From Mesorhizobium sp. Root554 (GTDB lineage Bacteria > Pseudomonadota > Alphaproteobacteria > Rhizobiales > Rhizobiaceae): DNA of 64,000 nt. Below are positions 33,645 through 43,261 of the stretch, piece by piece. The stretch covers positions 3,027,715 through 3,091,714 of the forward strand of contig NZ_LMGA01000001.1 in assembly GCF_001427025.1 (NCBI RefSeq). The letters run 5' to 3'. The stretch's first letter is position 1. Every line of letters begins with the position of its first letter. The position numbers were made by a program, and so were the translations under genes. The notes beneath the pieces were generated by a model that was not told where the DNA came from, searched no databases, and worked only from the letters and a program-made list of their open reading frames with translations.

Positions 33645-34289
33645 TCAACCGCCCTGCTTGGCGCCGGTGCCGAAATCGACCTTCGGCGTCTCCATCTTGT
33701 CCTGCTCGATCGTGAAGGTCTGGAACGGCTGGTTGCCGCGGAACCACAACGTCGCCCAGATCACCGAGGGGAAGGTCCGCAGGGTCAGATTGTAGTCGCG
33801 GACCGCCTGGATGTAGTCGCGGCGCGCAACGGCGATGCGGTTCTCGGTGCCTTCGAGCTGCGCCTGCAGCGCAAGGAAGTTCTGGTTGGCCTTGAGGTCG
33901 GGATAGTTCTCGGTGATGGCGAGCAGGCGCGACAGCGCGCTGGTCAGGCCGGATTGGCTGTCCTGGAACTTTTTGAAGGCCTCGGGGTCCGAAAGTGTCT
34001 CCGGCGTCACCGTCACCTGCGTTGCCTTGGCGCGCGCTTCGACCACGGCCTGTAGCGTGTCCTGCTCATGCGACGCGTATCCCTTCACCGTCTCGACGAG
34101 ATTGGGAATGAGATCGGCGCGGCGCTGATACTGGTTCAGCACTTCGCTCCAGGCCGCCTTGGCGTTTTCCTCGGCGGTCGGAATGGTGTTGTAGCCGCAA
34201 CCGGCGAGCAGCGGCAGCAGAACCGCCAGTGTCAGGAACGACAAAAGACTGCGAAGCGACGGAAGCGAAGAATGACGCGCGGCGAGCAT
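33645..34289 (-). CDS. lemA: LemA family lipoprotein
   Basis: 214 residues. N-terminal hydrophobic segment ending in the lipobox LLAGC, then the LemA four-helix domain: YQRRADLIPNLVETVKGYASHE, ALSRLLAITENYPDLKANQNF, and YIQAVRDYNLTLRTFPS. The protein probably sits on the outer face of a membrane with a long coiled helical part. It is the first gene of the LemA-TPM-TPM operon. Confidence 0.93.
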   Translation of the reverse strand: MLAARHSSLPSLRSLLSFLTLAVLLPLLAGCGYNTIPTAEENAKAAWSEVLNQYQRRADLIPNLVETVKGYASHEQDTLQAVVEARAKATQVTVTPETLSDPEAFKKFQDSQSGLTSALSRLLAITENYPDLKANQNFLALQAQLEGTENRIAVARRDYIQAVRDYNLTLRTFPSVIWATLWFRGNQPFQTFTIEQDKMETPKVDFGTGAKQGG

Positions 34290-34427
34290 GACTGTTTTCC
34301 TCGTGGACTGTAGTGCGAAGCTTTAGCACAAACCACGCGCAAGGAAATGACCCCCGTTGCATCCGGTAGAGCCCACGTGACAGACGCCCGCAACCCTCTA
34401 CACTGGTTCTTTCAATGAGGATTCGTG

Positions 34428-34676
34428 ATGGCTGGACGCAGCGACGATGAACGGGAATCGCGCCGCATTCTCGAGCGCATTCAGCGCGAGACCGATCCTG
34501 GCGGCTCGCTTCTGGGCAAGGCGGCGAAGGGTGCGCACAATCATGTCGCCGCCGCCGATGTCGACCCTGCCGACAAAATAGAATATTGGGGAACGCGCAT
34601 TGGCAGAGCCCTCGGACTCCTGCTCGCGGTCGCCATGCTGGCGTGGCTGGTCTATTTTATTTTCAACCGGGGATAA
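34428..34676 (+). CDS. Small hypothetical membrane protein
   Basis: 82 residues from ATG 34428 (GTG 34425 is adjacent). A charged N-terminal half (DDERESRRILERIQRETDP) precedes one C-terminal membrane segment (LGLLLAVAMLAWLVYFIF). The family is common in rhizobia, without a known function. It lies just before the pyridoxal kinase gene (9 bp) and may be cotranscribed. Confidence 0.8.
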   Translation: MAGRSDDERESRRILERIQRETDPGGSLLGKAAKGAHNHVAAADVDPADKIEYWGTRIGRALGLLLAVAMLAWLVYFIFNRG

Positions 34677-34685
34677 GGCTTGAGA

Positions 34686-35570
34686 ATGAGCGCCGAAACC
34701 ACCGACGCCCCGCGCGCCGTCATTGTTGTTTCCAGTCATGTTGCGCGCGGGTCGGTCGGCAACCGCGCTGCCGTTTTCGCCCTGGAATGTCTCGGTTTTC
34801 CGGTATGGGCGGTACCCACGGTGATCCTGCCATGGCACCCCGGACATGGGCGGGCGACAAGGATCGTTCCGCCGGCGGAACAATTTACCGCTTTGATGGC
34901 CGACCTTGAACGCGCGCCATGGCTGGGTGAAGTCGGCGCAGTGCTTTCGGGTTACCTCGGCGACGCATCCCAGGCCGACGCCGTGGCGGGTCTGGTCCGG
35001 GCAGTGAAGACGAGGAACCCTGCATCCCTCTATATCTGCGATCCGGTCCTCGGAGATTCCGACGGACTTTATGTTCCCGAGCCGACGGCGATCGCGCTCC
35101 GCGACAGACTGATCCCGCTCGCCGATATTGCGACGCCGAACCGCTACGAACTGGAATGGCTGACGGGTGTGGAACTGCCGGATCTGAAATCCACCATCGC
35201 CGCCGCGCTTCACGCCGGACCACCGACGATGCTGGTCACGTCGGCGCAGTCGATGATGGCTGGCGGCACCGGCAATCTGCTGCTCGATTCCAGCCATGCG
35301 CTGCTTGCCGAACACCGGGTGATCGCGCAGCCGCCCAACGGGCTGGGTGACCTGACCGCCGCCATCTACCTGGCGCGTATCATGTCGGGCCAACCGCCGG
35401 CCAAGGCGCTGCAAACCACCACCGCCGCCGTGTACGAAATTCTCGCCCGCACCGCCAAGCGCGGCGGCGACGAACTGCAGCTTGAAACGGACGCTCAAAG
35501 CCTCTCGCATCCCATGGCCATGGTTCAACTCCGCCATCTGCTGCATCCAGGCCGCAACAAGCTGGCTTAG
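34686..35570 (+). CDS. pdxY: Pyridoxal kinase
   Basis: 294 residues from ATG 34686. PfkB/ribokinase-like fold of the pyridoxal kinase type: VVSSHVARGSVGNRAAVFALECLGF, GYLGDASQADAV, YICDPVLGD, TPNRYELEWLTG, and the catalytic GLGDLTAAIY. It phosphorylates pyridoxal in vitamin B6 salvage. The ORF continues in the same direction as its neighbours. Confidence 0.93.
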   Translation: MSAETTDAPRAVIVVSSHVARGSVGNRAAVFALECLGFPVWAVPTVILPWHPGHGRATRIVPPAEQFTALMADLERAPWLGEVGAVLSGYLGDASQADAVAGLVRAVKTRNPASLYICDPVLGDSDGLYVPEPTAIALRDRLIPLADIATPNRYELEWLTGVELPDLKSTIAAALHAGPPTMLVTSAQSMMAGGTGNLLLDSSHALLAEHRVIAQPPNGLGDLTAAIYLARIMSGQPPAKALQTTTAAVYEILARTAKRGGDELQLETDAQSLSHPMAMVQLRHLLHPGRNKLA

Positions 35571-35579
35571 ACTGGCAGG

Positions 35580-36347
35580 ATGGGCATGGCTCCAACGCTG
35601 GCTGGTGTGGATGGCTGCAAGGCCGGATGGATAATGGTGCGCCATGAAGGCGACGATCCTCCCACGACTGCCGTGTTTCCCGTCTTCGCCGAATTGATCG
35701 CGACGCTGCCGGATGACGCCATCGTCGCGGTCGACATGCCGATCGGTCTTCCGGAAACCTGCGGACGCAGCGGGCGTGGACCCGAAATTCTGGTGCGCCC
35801 GCTTCTCGGCGCGCGGCAGTCGAGCGTCTTTGCCATTCCATCGCGCGCGGCAATCTACGCTGAGGCAGATGCCTTCACGGACATCGAAACCTGGTATGCC
35901 GCGCATCGGCGAGCAAGCCTCGTCGCCAGGGCGACCTCCGACCCGCCGCGCGGCGTATCCATTCAGGCTTTCGGTTTGTTCGCCAGGATCCGTGAGATCG
36001 ACGCCCTGCTGATCGCCCGGCCGGACCTGCGGACCCGCATCTTCGAGTCCCACCCGGAAGTTGCGTTCTGGCGGCTCAATGGCGGCAGGGCGATGCAGTT
36101 GCCGAAGAAAATCAAAGGCGCCGTCAATCCTTCGGGGATGGAAGAGCGCAAGGCGCTGCTTGGCCGTTGTGGCTATGATCGCGCCTTTCTCGACATGCCG
36201 CCGCCACGTGGAGCTGGGACCGATGACTTCCTCGACGCCACGGCGATGGCTGCGATAGCGCGGCGCATCGCCGATGGCGACGCCGTTTCCTTTCCGGATC
36301 CGCCCATGAAGGACGGCCTTGGCGTTCCGATCGCCATCTGGGCGTGA
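35580..36347 (+). CDS. DUF429 family protein (predicted RNase H-like nuclease)
   Basis: 255 residues from ATG 35580 (ATG 35586 possible). The features GVDGCKAGWIMV, VAVDMPIGLPE, GARQSSVFAIPSRAA and ESHPEVAFW define DUF429, with acidic residues in RNase H-like positions. No activity has been shown for most members. It is ten bases behind pdxY and probably in the same transcript. Confidence 0.88.
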   Translation: MGMAPTLAGVDGCKAGWIMVRHEGDDPPTTAVFPVFAELIATLPDDAIVAVDMPIGLPETCGRSGRGPEILVRPLLGARQSSVFAIPSRAAIYAEADAFTDIETWYAAHRRASLVARATSDPPRGVSIQAFGLFARIREIDALLIARPDLRTRIFESHPEVAFWRLNGGRAMQLPKKIKGAVNPSGMEERKALLGRCGYDRAFLDMPPPRGAGTDDFLDATAMAAIARRIADGDAVSFPDPPMKDGLGVPIAIWA

Positions 36348-36440
36348 GCACGGCTCGATGGTGTCGTCACCGCTTGTCCGGATCAAGGCCTGCACGATTC
36401 AGGATTGATCGGCACGCACTTTTCGCCTTAATAGCCGCCG

Positions 36441-37085
36441 ATGCCTCATTTGCCCGAACACCTCCTCACCGGCTACCGCAATTTCATTACCGGTCGCTAT
36501 GTCACAGAGGGCAGCCGCTACCGGTCGCTGGCCCGCGAGGGACAGACGCCGGAAAGCATGATCATTGCCTGCTGCGATTCCCGTTCGGCGCCCGAAGTCA
36601 TCTTCGACGCCGGGCCGGGCGAATTGTTCGTCGTCCGCAATGTGGCCAACCTCGTGCCGCCCTATGCACCCGATGGCGAGTTCCATTCCACTTCAGCGGC
36701 GCTCGAGTTCGCGGTGCAGGTCCTCAAGGTCAAGAACATCGTCGTCATGGGCCATGGCCGCTGCGGCGGCATAAAGGCGGCGCTCGATCCGGCTTCATCC
36801 CCGCTGTCGCCCGGTGACTTCATCGGCAAATGGATGAGCCTGATCGGCCCGGCTGCCGAAACCGTTTCGGCATCGACGATGATGACGGCCGGCGAGCGTC
36901 ATACCGCGCTCGAGCGTATCTCCATCCGCTATTCGATCGCCAATCTGCGGACGTTTCCCTGCATCTCGATCCTGGAAGGCAAGGGCCGGCTGGCGCTTCA
37001 CGGCGCCTGGTTCGACATTTCCACCGGCGAATTGTGGGCAATGAACACGCAGACCGGCGATTTCGAAAAGCCGGAAATCGACTGA
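36441..37085 (+). CDS. Beta-class carbonic anhydrase
   Basis: 214 residues. Zinc site residues are visible: Cys and Asp in CCDSRSAPEVIFD, and His and Cys in GHGRCGGI. FVVRNVANLVPP follows the first motif. The enzyme interconverts carbon dioxide and bicarbonate. Full length for the clade. Confidence 0.95.
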   Translation: MPHLPEHLLTGYRNFITGRYVTEGSRYRSLAREGQTPESMIIACCDSRSAPEVIFDAGPGELFVVRNVANLVPPYAPDGEFHSTSAALEFAVQVLKVKNIVVMGHGRCGGIKAALDPASSPLSPGDFIGKWMSLIGPAAETVSASTMMTAGERHTALERISIRYSIANLRTFPCISILEGKGRLALHGAWFDISTGELWAMNTQTGDFEKPEID

Positions 37086-37124
37086 CATCTTCTGTTCGGC
37101 GTCGAACCGTCATAGGCTGCGGCT

Positions 37125-37541
37125 ATGGCTCCCGCGTTGCTGCGCCTCCTTTACCTGTCGATCGTGCTGCTTACGGCAGCAGGTCCGGTACGCGCGGATG
37201 ACGCGGCGGTCATCGGCAAATGGTATGGCGCCCTGCTCACCGCCGATCGCGCGGTCCTTTCCGAGCTTCTTGCCGAGAACGCCCGTATCCGGCTCGACGA
37301 TCTCGGCATCGAGCAGAGCAAGGACGAATTCATCGCTTCGATGGACGAATGGGAGGGCGCGGTCGCGGGCGCTGCGATACGGCACCGGATAGACAGCCAA
37401 GCGGCTGGCGTCACGACCGTGACCGCATGCTACGACTTCCCGGCCAACGACATCATGATGCAGGAAACTTTCACCATCGAAGGCGACCACGTCGCCGCAA
37501 GCACCCAGGCGACGGTCGCCGAAAACTGCGACAGCTTCTGA
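37125..37541 (+). CDS. Secreted small hypothetical protein (NTF2-like)
   Basis: 138 residues with an N-terminal signal peptide ending near VRA-DDA. The rest has the length and pattern of an NTF2/SnoaL-like fold (VIGKWYGALLTADRAVLSELLAENARIRL, YDFPANDIMMQETFTIEGDHV). No catalytic residues can be assigned. It precedes the M3 peptidase gene. Confidence 0.75.
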   Translation: MAPALLRLLYLSIVLLTAAGPVRADDAAVIGKWYGALLTADRAVLSELLAENARIRLDDLGIEQSKDEFIASMDEWEGAVAGAAIRHRIDSQAAGVTTVTACYDFPANDIMMQETFTIEGDHVAASTQATVAENCDSF

Positions 37542-37625
37542 TCGGTGAGGTTGCCGAGCGCGGTGCATCATCCTACATCGGTTGCGGCCCGCGATTGCCA
37601 AGCCCTGTCACTGAAAGTCCTCCCA

Positions 37626-39674
37626 ATGTCCAAATCTCCCGACCTCGCCTCGCATCCGCTGACCGCATGGAACGGCCCGCTCGGCCTTCCCGATTTCGAA
37701 CAGATAGGCGATGGCGATTTCGGTCCGGTTTTCGACATGGCCTTGAGAGCGCATGAGGCCGAGATCGAGCAGATCGCCAACAGCAAGGACAAGGCGACCG
37801 TCGAAAACACGCTGGCGGCGCTGGAACTAGGCGGCGAGGCGCTGGACCGCGTCTCCGCGATCTTCTGGTGCCGCGCCGGCGCGCACACCAATGAGACGAT
37901 CCGGGCGCTGGAACGCGAAATCGCGCCGAAGATGTCACGGCATTTCTCCGCCATCTCGATGAACGAACAGCTCTTTGCCCGCATTGACGACCTGTATCAG
38001 CGCCGCGCCAGTCTCGGCCTCGACCCCGAAACCCTGCGTGTCCTTGAAAAGACCTGGAAGGGCTTCGTCCGGTCGGGCGCCAGACTGGATGCCGAGGGCA
38101 AGAAGCGGCTGGCGGCGATCAACGAGGCGCTTTCTTCGCTCGGCACGGCATTCGGCCAGAACCTGCTGGCCGACGAGAGCGAATGGGCGCTGTACCTCGA
38201 CGAGGCCGACCTTGCCGGGGTGCCTGACTTCCTGAAAAGCGCCATGGCCGAGGCGGCCGAACTGCGCGGCCAGAAGGGCCGCTATGCGGTGACGCTGTCG
38301 CGGTCGATCTACGAGCCGTTTTCGTGTTTCTCGGAGCGGCGCGATCTGCGCGAGGCCGCCTGGCGCGCCTTCACCATGCGCGGCCAGAATGGCGGCGCCA
38401 CCGACAACACCGCGGTCGTCCGCGACATGCTGGAACGTCGCGCGGAGAAGGCCAAGCTCTTGGGCTATGAAAGCTACGCGGCGCTCAAGCTCGACGACAC
38501 CATGGCGAAGACGCCGAAAGCAGTCCACGCGCTGCTCGATCCCGTGTGGGAAAAGGCGCTCGGGAAGGCCCGTGGCGACCAGACGCAGATGGAAAAGCTG
38601 GCCGCCGACGCCGGCAGCAACGAAAAGTTTTCGGCCTGGGACTGGCGCTACTACCAGGAAAAACTGCGGGCGCAGAAATTTGCCTTCGATGACGCCGAAC
38701 TGATGCCCTATCTGCAGCTCGACCGGATCATCGACGCCTGCTTCGATGTGGCTCACCGGTTGTTCGGCATCACGATCGAGGAAAAGAAGGGCATCCCGCT
38801 CTGGCATCCGGACGCGCGCGCCTTCGTCGTCAGGAACGCCGACGGCTCCGAGCGCGGGCTTTTCCTGGCGGACTATTTCGCCCGGCCCTCGAAACGGTCC
38901 GGCGCCTGGATGAGTTCGCTGCGATCCGGCTACAGGCTGGGCCAGGGCTCGACGCCGATCATCTACAACATCATGAATTTCGCCAAGCCGCCGGCCGGTG
39001 AGAGGGCGCTGCTCTCGGTCGACGAGGCGCGGACGCTGTTCCACGAATTCGGCCATGCCTTGCATGGGATGCTGACGGACGTCACCTGGCCTTCCGTTGC
39101 CGGCACCTCGGTCAGCCGCGATTTCGTCGAGTTGCCGTCACAGCTCTACGAACATTGGCTGACGGTTCCGGCGGTGCTGGAAAAGCACGCGCTGCACGTC
39201 AAGACAGGCAAGCCGATGCCGAAGGAACTCCTCGACAAGATGCTGGCGGCGCGCACCTTCGATGCCGGCTTCCTGACCGTGGAATTCACTTCGTCGGCGC
39301 TTATGGACATGGCCTACCACGCCAGGGCCGATGCCCCGGCCGAGCCGCTCGCCTTCGAGGCCGAGACTTTGCGCGAACTCGCCATGCCCGACACCATCGC
39401 CATGCGCCACCGCACCCCGCAATTCGGCCATGTCTTCGCCGGCGACGGCTATTCGGCCGGTTACTATTCCTACATGTGGTCGGAGGTGCTGGATGCCGAT
39501 GCATTCTCGGCCTTCGAGGAAACCGGCGATCCGTTCAACCCGATGCTGGCCGAGAGGCTGCGCAAGAATATCTACGCAGCCGGCGGCTCGAAGGACCCCG
39601 AAGAACTGTACAAGGCGTTCCGCGGCAAGATGCCCTCGCCCGAGGCGATGCTGGTCAAGCGCGGTCTGGTTTAG
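37626..39674 (+). CDS. M3 family oligopeptidase (oligopeptidase A/Dcp-like)
   Basis: 682 residues from ATG 37626 (MSKSPDLASHP). The zinc site HEFGH is in LFHEFGHALHGML near residue 475, with the expected downstream glutamate region. The N-terminal helical part and the C-terminal GYSAGYYSYMWSEVLDADAFSAFEE are typical of M3 peptidases. It degrades short peptides in the cytosol. Convergent with phaB; a terminator lies between. Confidence 0.94.
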   Translation: MSKSPDLASHPLTAWNGPLGLPDFEQIGDGDFGPVFDMALRAHEAEIEQIANSKDKATVENTLAALELGGEALDRVSAIFWCRAGAHTNETIRALEREIAPKMSRHFSAISMNEQLFARIDDLYQRRASLGLDPETLRVLEKTWKGFVRSGARLDAEGKKRLAAINEALSSLGTAFGQNLLADESEWALYLDEADLAGVPDFLKSAMAEAAELRGQKGRYAVTLSRSIYEPFSCFSERRDLREAAWRAFTMRGQNGGATDNTAVVRDMLERRAEKAKLLGYESYAALKLDDTMAKTPKAVHALLDPVWEKALGKARGDQTQMEKLAADAGSNEKFSAWDWRYYQEKLRAQKFAFDDAELMPYLQLDRIIDACFDVAHRLFGITIEEKKGIPLWHPDARAFVVRNADGSERGLFLADYFARPSKRSGAWMSSLRSGYRLGQGSTPIIYNIMNFAKPPAGERALLSVDEARTLFHEFGHALHGMLTDVTWPSVAGTSVSRDFVELPSQLYEHWLTVPAVLEKHALHVKTGKPMPKELLDKMLAARTFDAGFLTVEFTSSALMDMAYHARADAPAEPLAFEAETLRELAMPDTIAMRHRTPQFGHVFAGDGYSAGYYSYMWSEVLDADAFSAFEETGDPFNPMLAERLRKNIYAAGGSKDPEELYKAFRGKMPSPEAMLVKRGLV

Positions 39675-39698
39675 CCTTTTTGATCTGACGATCACGCG

Positions 39699-39723
39699 AA
39701 ACGGGCCGGGAAAGGCCCGTTTT
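39699..39723. terminator. Bidirectional terminator between M3 peptidase and phaB
   Basis: Arms AAACGGGCC (39699-39707) and GGCCCGTTT (39714-39722) around the loop GGGAAA, followed by T on the plus strand and with T residues on the complement. It fits a shared terminator for two convergent genes. Confidence 0.85.
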
Positions 39724-39735
39724 AAATCAATCTGC

Positions 39736-40458
39736 CTACGTAAAATATTGCCCGCCGTTGGCGGTGAGCGTCGAACCGGTGATGAAACCAGCTTCCTCGG
39801 AAGCGAGGAACACGACGCAGCGTGCGATTTCCTCGGGCTCGCCGAGGCGGCCTATCGGAATCTGGGCGATGATGGATTCGCGCACCTTGTCCGGCACCGC
39901 CATCACCATGTCGGTGGCGATGTAGCCGGGGCAGATGACGTTGACGGTAATGCCGGCGCGCGCGCCTTCCTGCGCCAATGCCTTGGTGAAGCCGATGTCG
40001 CCGGCCTTGGAAGCCGAATAGTTCGCCTGCCCCATCTGACCCTTCTGGCCATTGATCGAGGAGATGGTGATGACACGACCGAACTTGCGGTCGCGCATGC
40101 CGCTCCACAGCGGATGGGTCATGTTGAACACGCCGGTGAGGTTGGTGTCGATCACCTCTTTCCACTGCTGCGGCGTCATCTTGTGGAACATCGCGTCGCG
40201 GGTGATGCCGGCATTGTTGACCAGCACGGAGACCTGACCGAGATCCGCCTCGACCCGGCTGATGCCGGCGGCGCATGCCTCATAGTCGGCGACAGACCAT
40301 TTGTAGGTCTTGATGCCAGTCTCGGCGGTGAATTTCTGCGCCGCCTCGTCATTGCCGGCATAGTTCGCCGCAACGGAATAGCCGGCATTTTTAAGCGCGA
40401 CCGAGATCGCGGCGCCGATGCCGCGCGACCCGCCCGTGACGATTGCTACCTTGGACAT
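39736..40458 (-). CDS. phbB: Acetoacetyl-CoA reductase
   Basis: 240 residues from ATG 40458 (MSKVAIVTGGSRGIG). SDR family with the NADPH-binding GGSRGIG, NNAGITRDAMFHKM and catalytic YSASK, ending GGQYFT, as in PhaB. It reduces acetoacetyl-CoA to (R)-3-hydroxybutyryl-CoA for polyhydroxybutyrate. It follows phaA with a 101-bp gap that holds short inverted repeats. Confidence 0.95.
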   Translation of the reverse strand: MSKVAIVTGGSRGIGAAISVALKNAGYSVAANYAGNDEAAQKFTAETGIKTYKWSVADYEACAAGISRVEADLGQVSVLVNNAGITRDAMFHKMTPQQWKEVIDTNLTGVFNMTHPLWSGMRDRKFGRVITISSINGQKGQMGQANYSASKAGDIGFTKALAQEGARAGITVNVICPGYIATDMVMAVPDKVRESIIAQIPIGRLGEPEEIARCVVFLASEEAGFITGSTLTANGGQYFT

Positions 40459-40505
40459 GAGTTCTCCCTCCCTCGTGGTAAGTCGGCAGTTGGCAATCGG
40501 CAATG

Positions 40506-40557
40506 GGCAGTCGTTTTCCGTTCTTTTCCGACTGCCGACTGCCTAATTCCGACTGCC
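40506..40557. repeat. Short CGACTGCC repeats forming hairpins between phaA and phaB
   Basis: CGACTGCC occurs at 40530-40537, 40536-40543 and 40550-40557, and its reverse complement GGCAGTCG at 40506-40513. AGTCGGCAG-like units also lie at 40491-40499. They form alternative hairpins within the phaA-phaB transcript and may be a dispersed intergenic repeat family. Confidence 0.6.
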
Positions 40558-40559
40558 GT

Positions 40560-41747
40560 TCAGTTCATCGCTTCCACACACATCGCCACGCCCATACCGC
40601 CGCCGATGCACAGCGTGGCGAGGCCCTTCTTCGCGCCGCGGCGCTTCATCTCATGCACCAGCGTGTTGAAGACGCGGGCGCCGGAGGCGCCGATCGGGTG
40701 GCCGATGGCGATTGCCCCGCCATTGACGTTGACGATATCGGGGTTCCAGCCCATGTCCTTGTTGACGGCGCAAGCCTGCGCGGCGAAGGCCTCGTTGGCT
40801 TCGACCAGATCGAGGTCGCCCACCGACCAGCCCGCCTTTTCCAGCGCCTTGCGCGAGGCGGGGATCGGCCCGGTCCCCATGATCGCCGGATCGACGCCGG
40901 CGGTCGCCCACGAGGCTATGCGCACCAGCGGGGTGATGCCGCGCCGCACCGCCTCGGCTTCCGTCATCAGCAGGGCGCCGGCGGCGCCGTCATTGATGCC
41001 GGAGGCGTTGCCGGCCGTCACCGTGCCGTCCTTGTCGAAGGCGGGCTTCAGCTTGGTCATGGCATCGATGGTTGCGCCATGGCGGATATATTCGTCCTGG
41101 TCGATGACCGTATCGCCCTTCCGGCCCTTGAGTGTCACGGCGACGATCTCGTCCTTGAACCGTCCGGCCTTCTGCGCCGCCTCCGCCTTGTTCTGCGAGG
41201 CAAGCGCGAACGCGTCCTGATCGTCGCGGGTGATCTGGAACTGCCTGGCGACATTCTCGGCGGTGTTGCCCATGTGATAGCCGTTGAAGGCATCCCACAG
41301 CCCGTCCTTGATCATTGTGTCGATCAACTTGGTGTCGCCCATCTTGATCCCGGCGCGCAGGTGCTGGGCATGCGGCGACAGCGACATGGATTCCTGCCCG
41401 CCGGCGACGATCATCCTGGCGTCGCCCGCTGCGATCTGCTGCATGCCAAGCGCGATGGCCCGCAGGCCCGAGCCACAGACCTGGTTGAGGCTCCAGGCGG
41501 TGGTCTCCTTCGGCAGGCCGGCGTTCATCGATGCCTGGCGCGCCGGGTTCTGGCCCTGCGCGGCCGTCAGCACCTGGCCGAGAATGACTTCGTCCACTTC
41601 ATGCGGCTCGACCCCGGCCCGCGCCAGAAGCTCGCGGATCACCACCGCGCCGAGTTCATGGGCCGGTGTCGCGGCGAACGACCCGTTGAAAGAGCCGACG
41701 GGCGTTCGCGCGGCACTGGCTACGACGATGGCGTTGGAAGCGGGCAT
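40560..41747 (-). CDS. phbA: Acetyl-CoA acetyltransferase (beta-ketothiolase)
   Basis: 395 residues, full length. The active-site Cys is in [11 protein letters not shown], the His in GHPIGASG and the second Cys in CIGGGMG. It condenses two acetyl-CoA to acetoacetyl-CoA, the first step of PHB synthesis. Upstream gene of the phaA-phaB unit, divergent from phaR. Confidence 0.96.
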   Translation of the reverse strand: MPASNAIVVASAARTPVGSFNGSFAATPAHELGAVVIRELLARAGVEPHEVDEVILGQVLTAAQGQNPARQASMNAGLPKETTAWSLNQVCGSGLRAIALGMQQIAAGDARMIVAGGQESMSLSPHAQHLRAGIKMGDTKLIDTMIKDGLWDAFNGYHMGNTAENVARQFQITRDDQDAFALASQNKAEAAQKAGRFKDEIVAVTLKGRKGDTVIDQDEYIRHGATIDAMTKLKPAFDKDGTVTAGNASGINDGAAGALLMTEAEAVRRGITPLVRIASWATAGVDPAIMGTGPIPASRKALEKAGWSVGDLDLVEANEAFAAQACAVNKDMGWNPDIVNVNGGAIAIGHPIGASGARVFNTLVHEMKRRGAKKGLATLCIGGGMGVAMCVEAMN

Positions 41748-41860
41748 ATTCTTCTCCAGACTTCTGTCAGTTTCTCGGACTTAACGAGACTTTGCCCGTT
41801 CCTGCCCGGCTGTCAAACCGGAAATGGAAGCTGTCCGGCGCCGGCGAGCCGGCCCCGAAA

Positions 41861-41878
41861 AAATGCTGCGCAGCATTT
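41861..41878. promoter_or_regulatory. Perfect 18-bp palindrome in the phaA-phaR gap, candidate PhaR operator
   Basis: AAATGCTGCGCAGCATTT is a perfect palindrome, followed by a further CGCAGCGCAG. PhaR proteins of alphaproteobacteria are known to bind TGC-rich dyads of the CTGC/GCAG kind. It lies between the divergent phaA and phaR genes, where autoregulation is expected. Confidence 0.6.
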
Positions 41879-42007
41879 CGCAGCGCAGAAAACGCTGGAA
41901 AAATCCCGCACTGCACAAACCGCTTGGAATTGTGACGGCTTTGCGCATATCCTTTCCTGGATCGTTATATTAGCGACGGCTTACGCGCCGGTGTCCGGGG
42001 GAGGATT

Positions 42008-42613
42008 ATGATGGCTGCGAAAGACGAACCGGTGGTGATCAAGAAATACGCCAACCGGCGTCTCTACAACACCGGGACCAGCACTTACGTCACCCTCGAA
42101 GACCTGGCCGAAATGGTCAAGAAGGGCGAGGAGTTCACCGTCCAGGACGCCAAGACCGGCGACGACATCACCCATCCGGTGCTGACGCAGATCATTTTCG
42201 AACTGGAGAACAAGGAAGGGCAGAACATGCTGCCGATCCCGTTCCTCCGCCAGCTCATTGCCTTCTACGGCGACCAGATGCAGATGATCGTGCCGAGTTT
42301 CCTCGAGCAGTCGATGGTCGCCTTCTCCAAGGAGCAGGAGCGGTTTCGCGAGCAGATGAAGTCGGCCATCGGCAAGACGCCGATGGACATGATGAAGATG
42401 GCAACGCCGATGAAGGCGCTGGAAGAACAGACGCGCCGCAATGTCGAGATGTTCCAGAACGCCATGCGCATGTTCACGCCGTTTCCGCCGGCCGGGAACA
42501 CCAATGCCGCGCCCGATGCGCAGGAGCCGGAAGCGCCGGGGAAGGCCGACGATCTTCAGGAGCTGAAAGAGCAGATCGCCGCCATGCAGAAGAAACTGGA
42601 CAAGATGTCCTGA
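42008..42613 (+). CDS. phaR: Polyhydroxyalkanoate synthesis repressor PhaR
   Basis: 201 residues. The N-terminal DNA-binding domain reads [33 protein letters not shown], the PHB accumulation regulatory domain occupies the middle ([29 protein letters not shown]), and the C-terminus has a short coiled coil ([18 protein letters not shown]). It senses PHB granules and represses phasin genes and its own. Divergent from phaA. Confidence 0.95.
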   Translation: MMAAKDEPVVIKKYANRRLYNTGTSTYVTLEDLAEMVKKGEEFTVQDAKTGDDITHPVLTQIIFELENKEGQNMLPIPFLRQLIAFYGDQMQMIVPSFLEQSMVAFSKEQERFREQMKSAIGKTPMDMMKMATPMKALEEQTRRNVEMFQNAMRMFTPFPPAGNTNAAPDAQEPEAPGKADDLQELKEQIAAMQKKLDKMS

Positions 42614-42621
42614 TGCCTGCG

Positions 42622-42649
42622 GGGCTGGCCTAGCCAGAACGACCAGCCC
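42622..42649. terminator. Stem-loop between phaR and the matB pseudogene
   Basis: GGGCTGG (42622-42628) pairs with CCAGCCC (42643-42649) in the short convergent gap after phaR. No T-tract is visible. Confidence 0.45.
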
Positions 42650-42652
42650 GGC

Positions 42653-43109
42653 CTACGCGAAAAGGTCCTTGTAGCGTTCCCTGAGCAGGTTCTTCTGTAC
42701 CTTGCCCATCGTGTTGCGGGGCAGTTCATCGATGACGAAGATGCGCCGCGGCTGCTTGAAGCGGGCGAGCTGGTCGCGGATGGCGGCGAGTAGCGCCTTC
42801 TCTTCCACATGATTATCCCGACGCGCCTTGACGACGCCGACCACCGCCTCGCCGAGATCGGCATGCCGACCACCGCCGATTCCCCGACGCCCGGCAGAGC
42901 ATCGAGGAGCAGTTCCACCTCTTTCGGATAGATGTTGTAGCCGCCAGAGATGATCAGGTCCTTGGCGCGGCCGACAGTGCGTTGGCAAAGAGGGCGGTCA
43001 TGCGGATGAAACTGCGCATGGCTGAGCTCGCGCCCGTCCTTCAGCGCCAGGAACGCGCCTCGTACTGTTCATGGGGACGGAAAAGCGCGTCGTAAAGTGT
43101 ATTGGCCAT
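42653..43109 (-). pseudogene. Malonyl-CoA synthetase (matB-like) pseudogene with internal deletion and frameshifts
   Basis: From ATG 43109 the frame reads MANTLYDALFRP, the usual MatB N-terminus. Fragments [15 protein letters not shown] and then [34 protein letters not shown] and [14 protein letters not shown] follow in different frames, ending [23 protein letters not shown]. The central 300 or so residues, including the AMP-binding P-loop, are gone. The intact enzyme would make malonyl-CoA from malonate. It lies between phaR and an M19 dipeptidase gene. Clearly decayed. Confidence 0.85.
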
Positions 43110-43261
43110 ATTGGTGTTCCCGATTACTGCGCCTTTCAGCACCGAAGCGCGCCAGCCAACAAGCCCAATCGCTGTTCTGGCCTTTGCAGAGCGAGGCATA
43201 CCCGCCTAGGTTAGCGTAAAATCCTGCGACTCAGCGGCAGCTTGAAGACTGAAAGCCAATA

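Noticed and set aside
34398..36395. A 665-codon minus-strand frame across the pdxY and DUF429 genes.
   Set aside because: Both plus-strand proteins have clear family motifs; the antisense product has none.
41965..41975. TTATATTAG upstream of phaR resembles half of the accessory operator.
   Set aside because: Only nine bases match, the CACTAAT shoulder is missing, and it lies far outside the accessory region; chance is likely.
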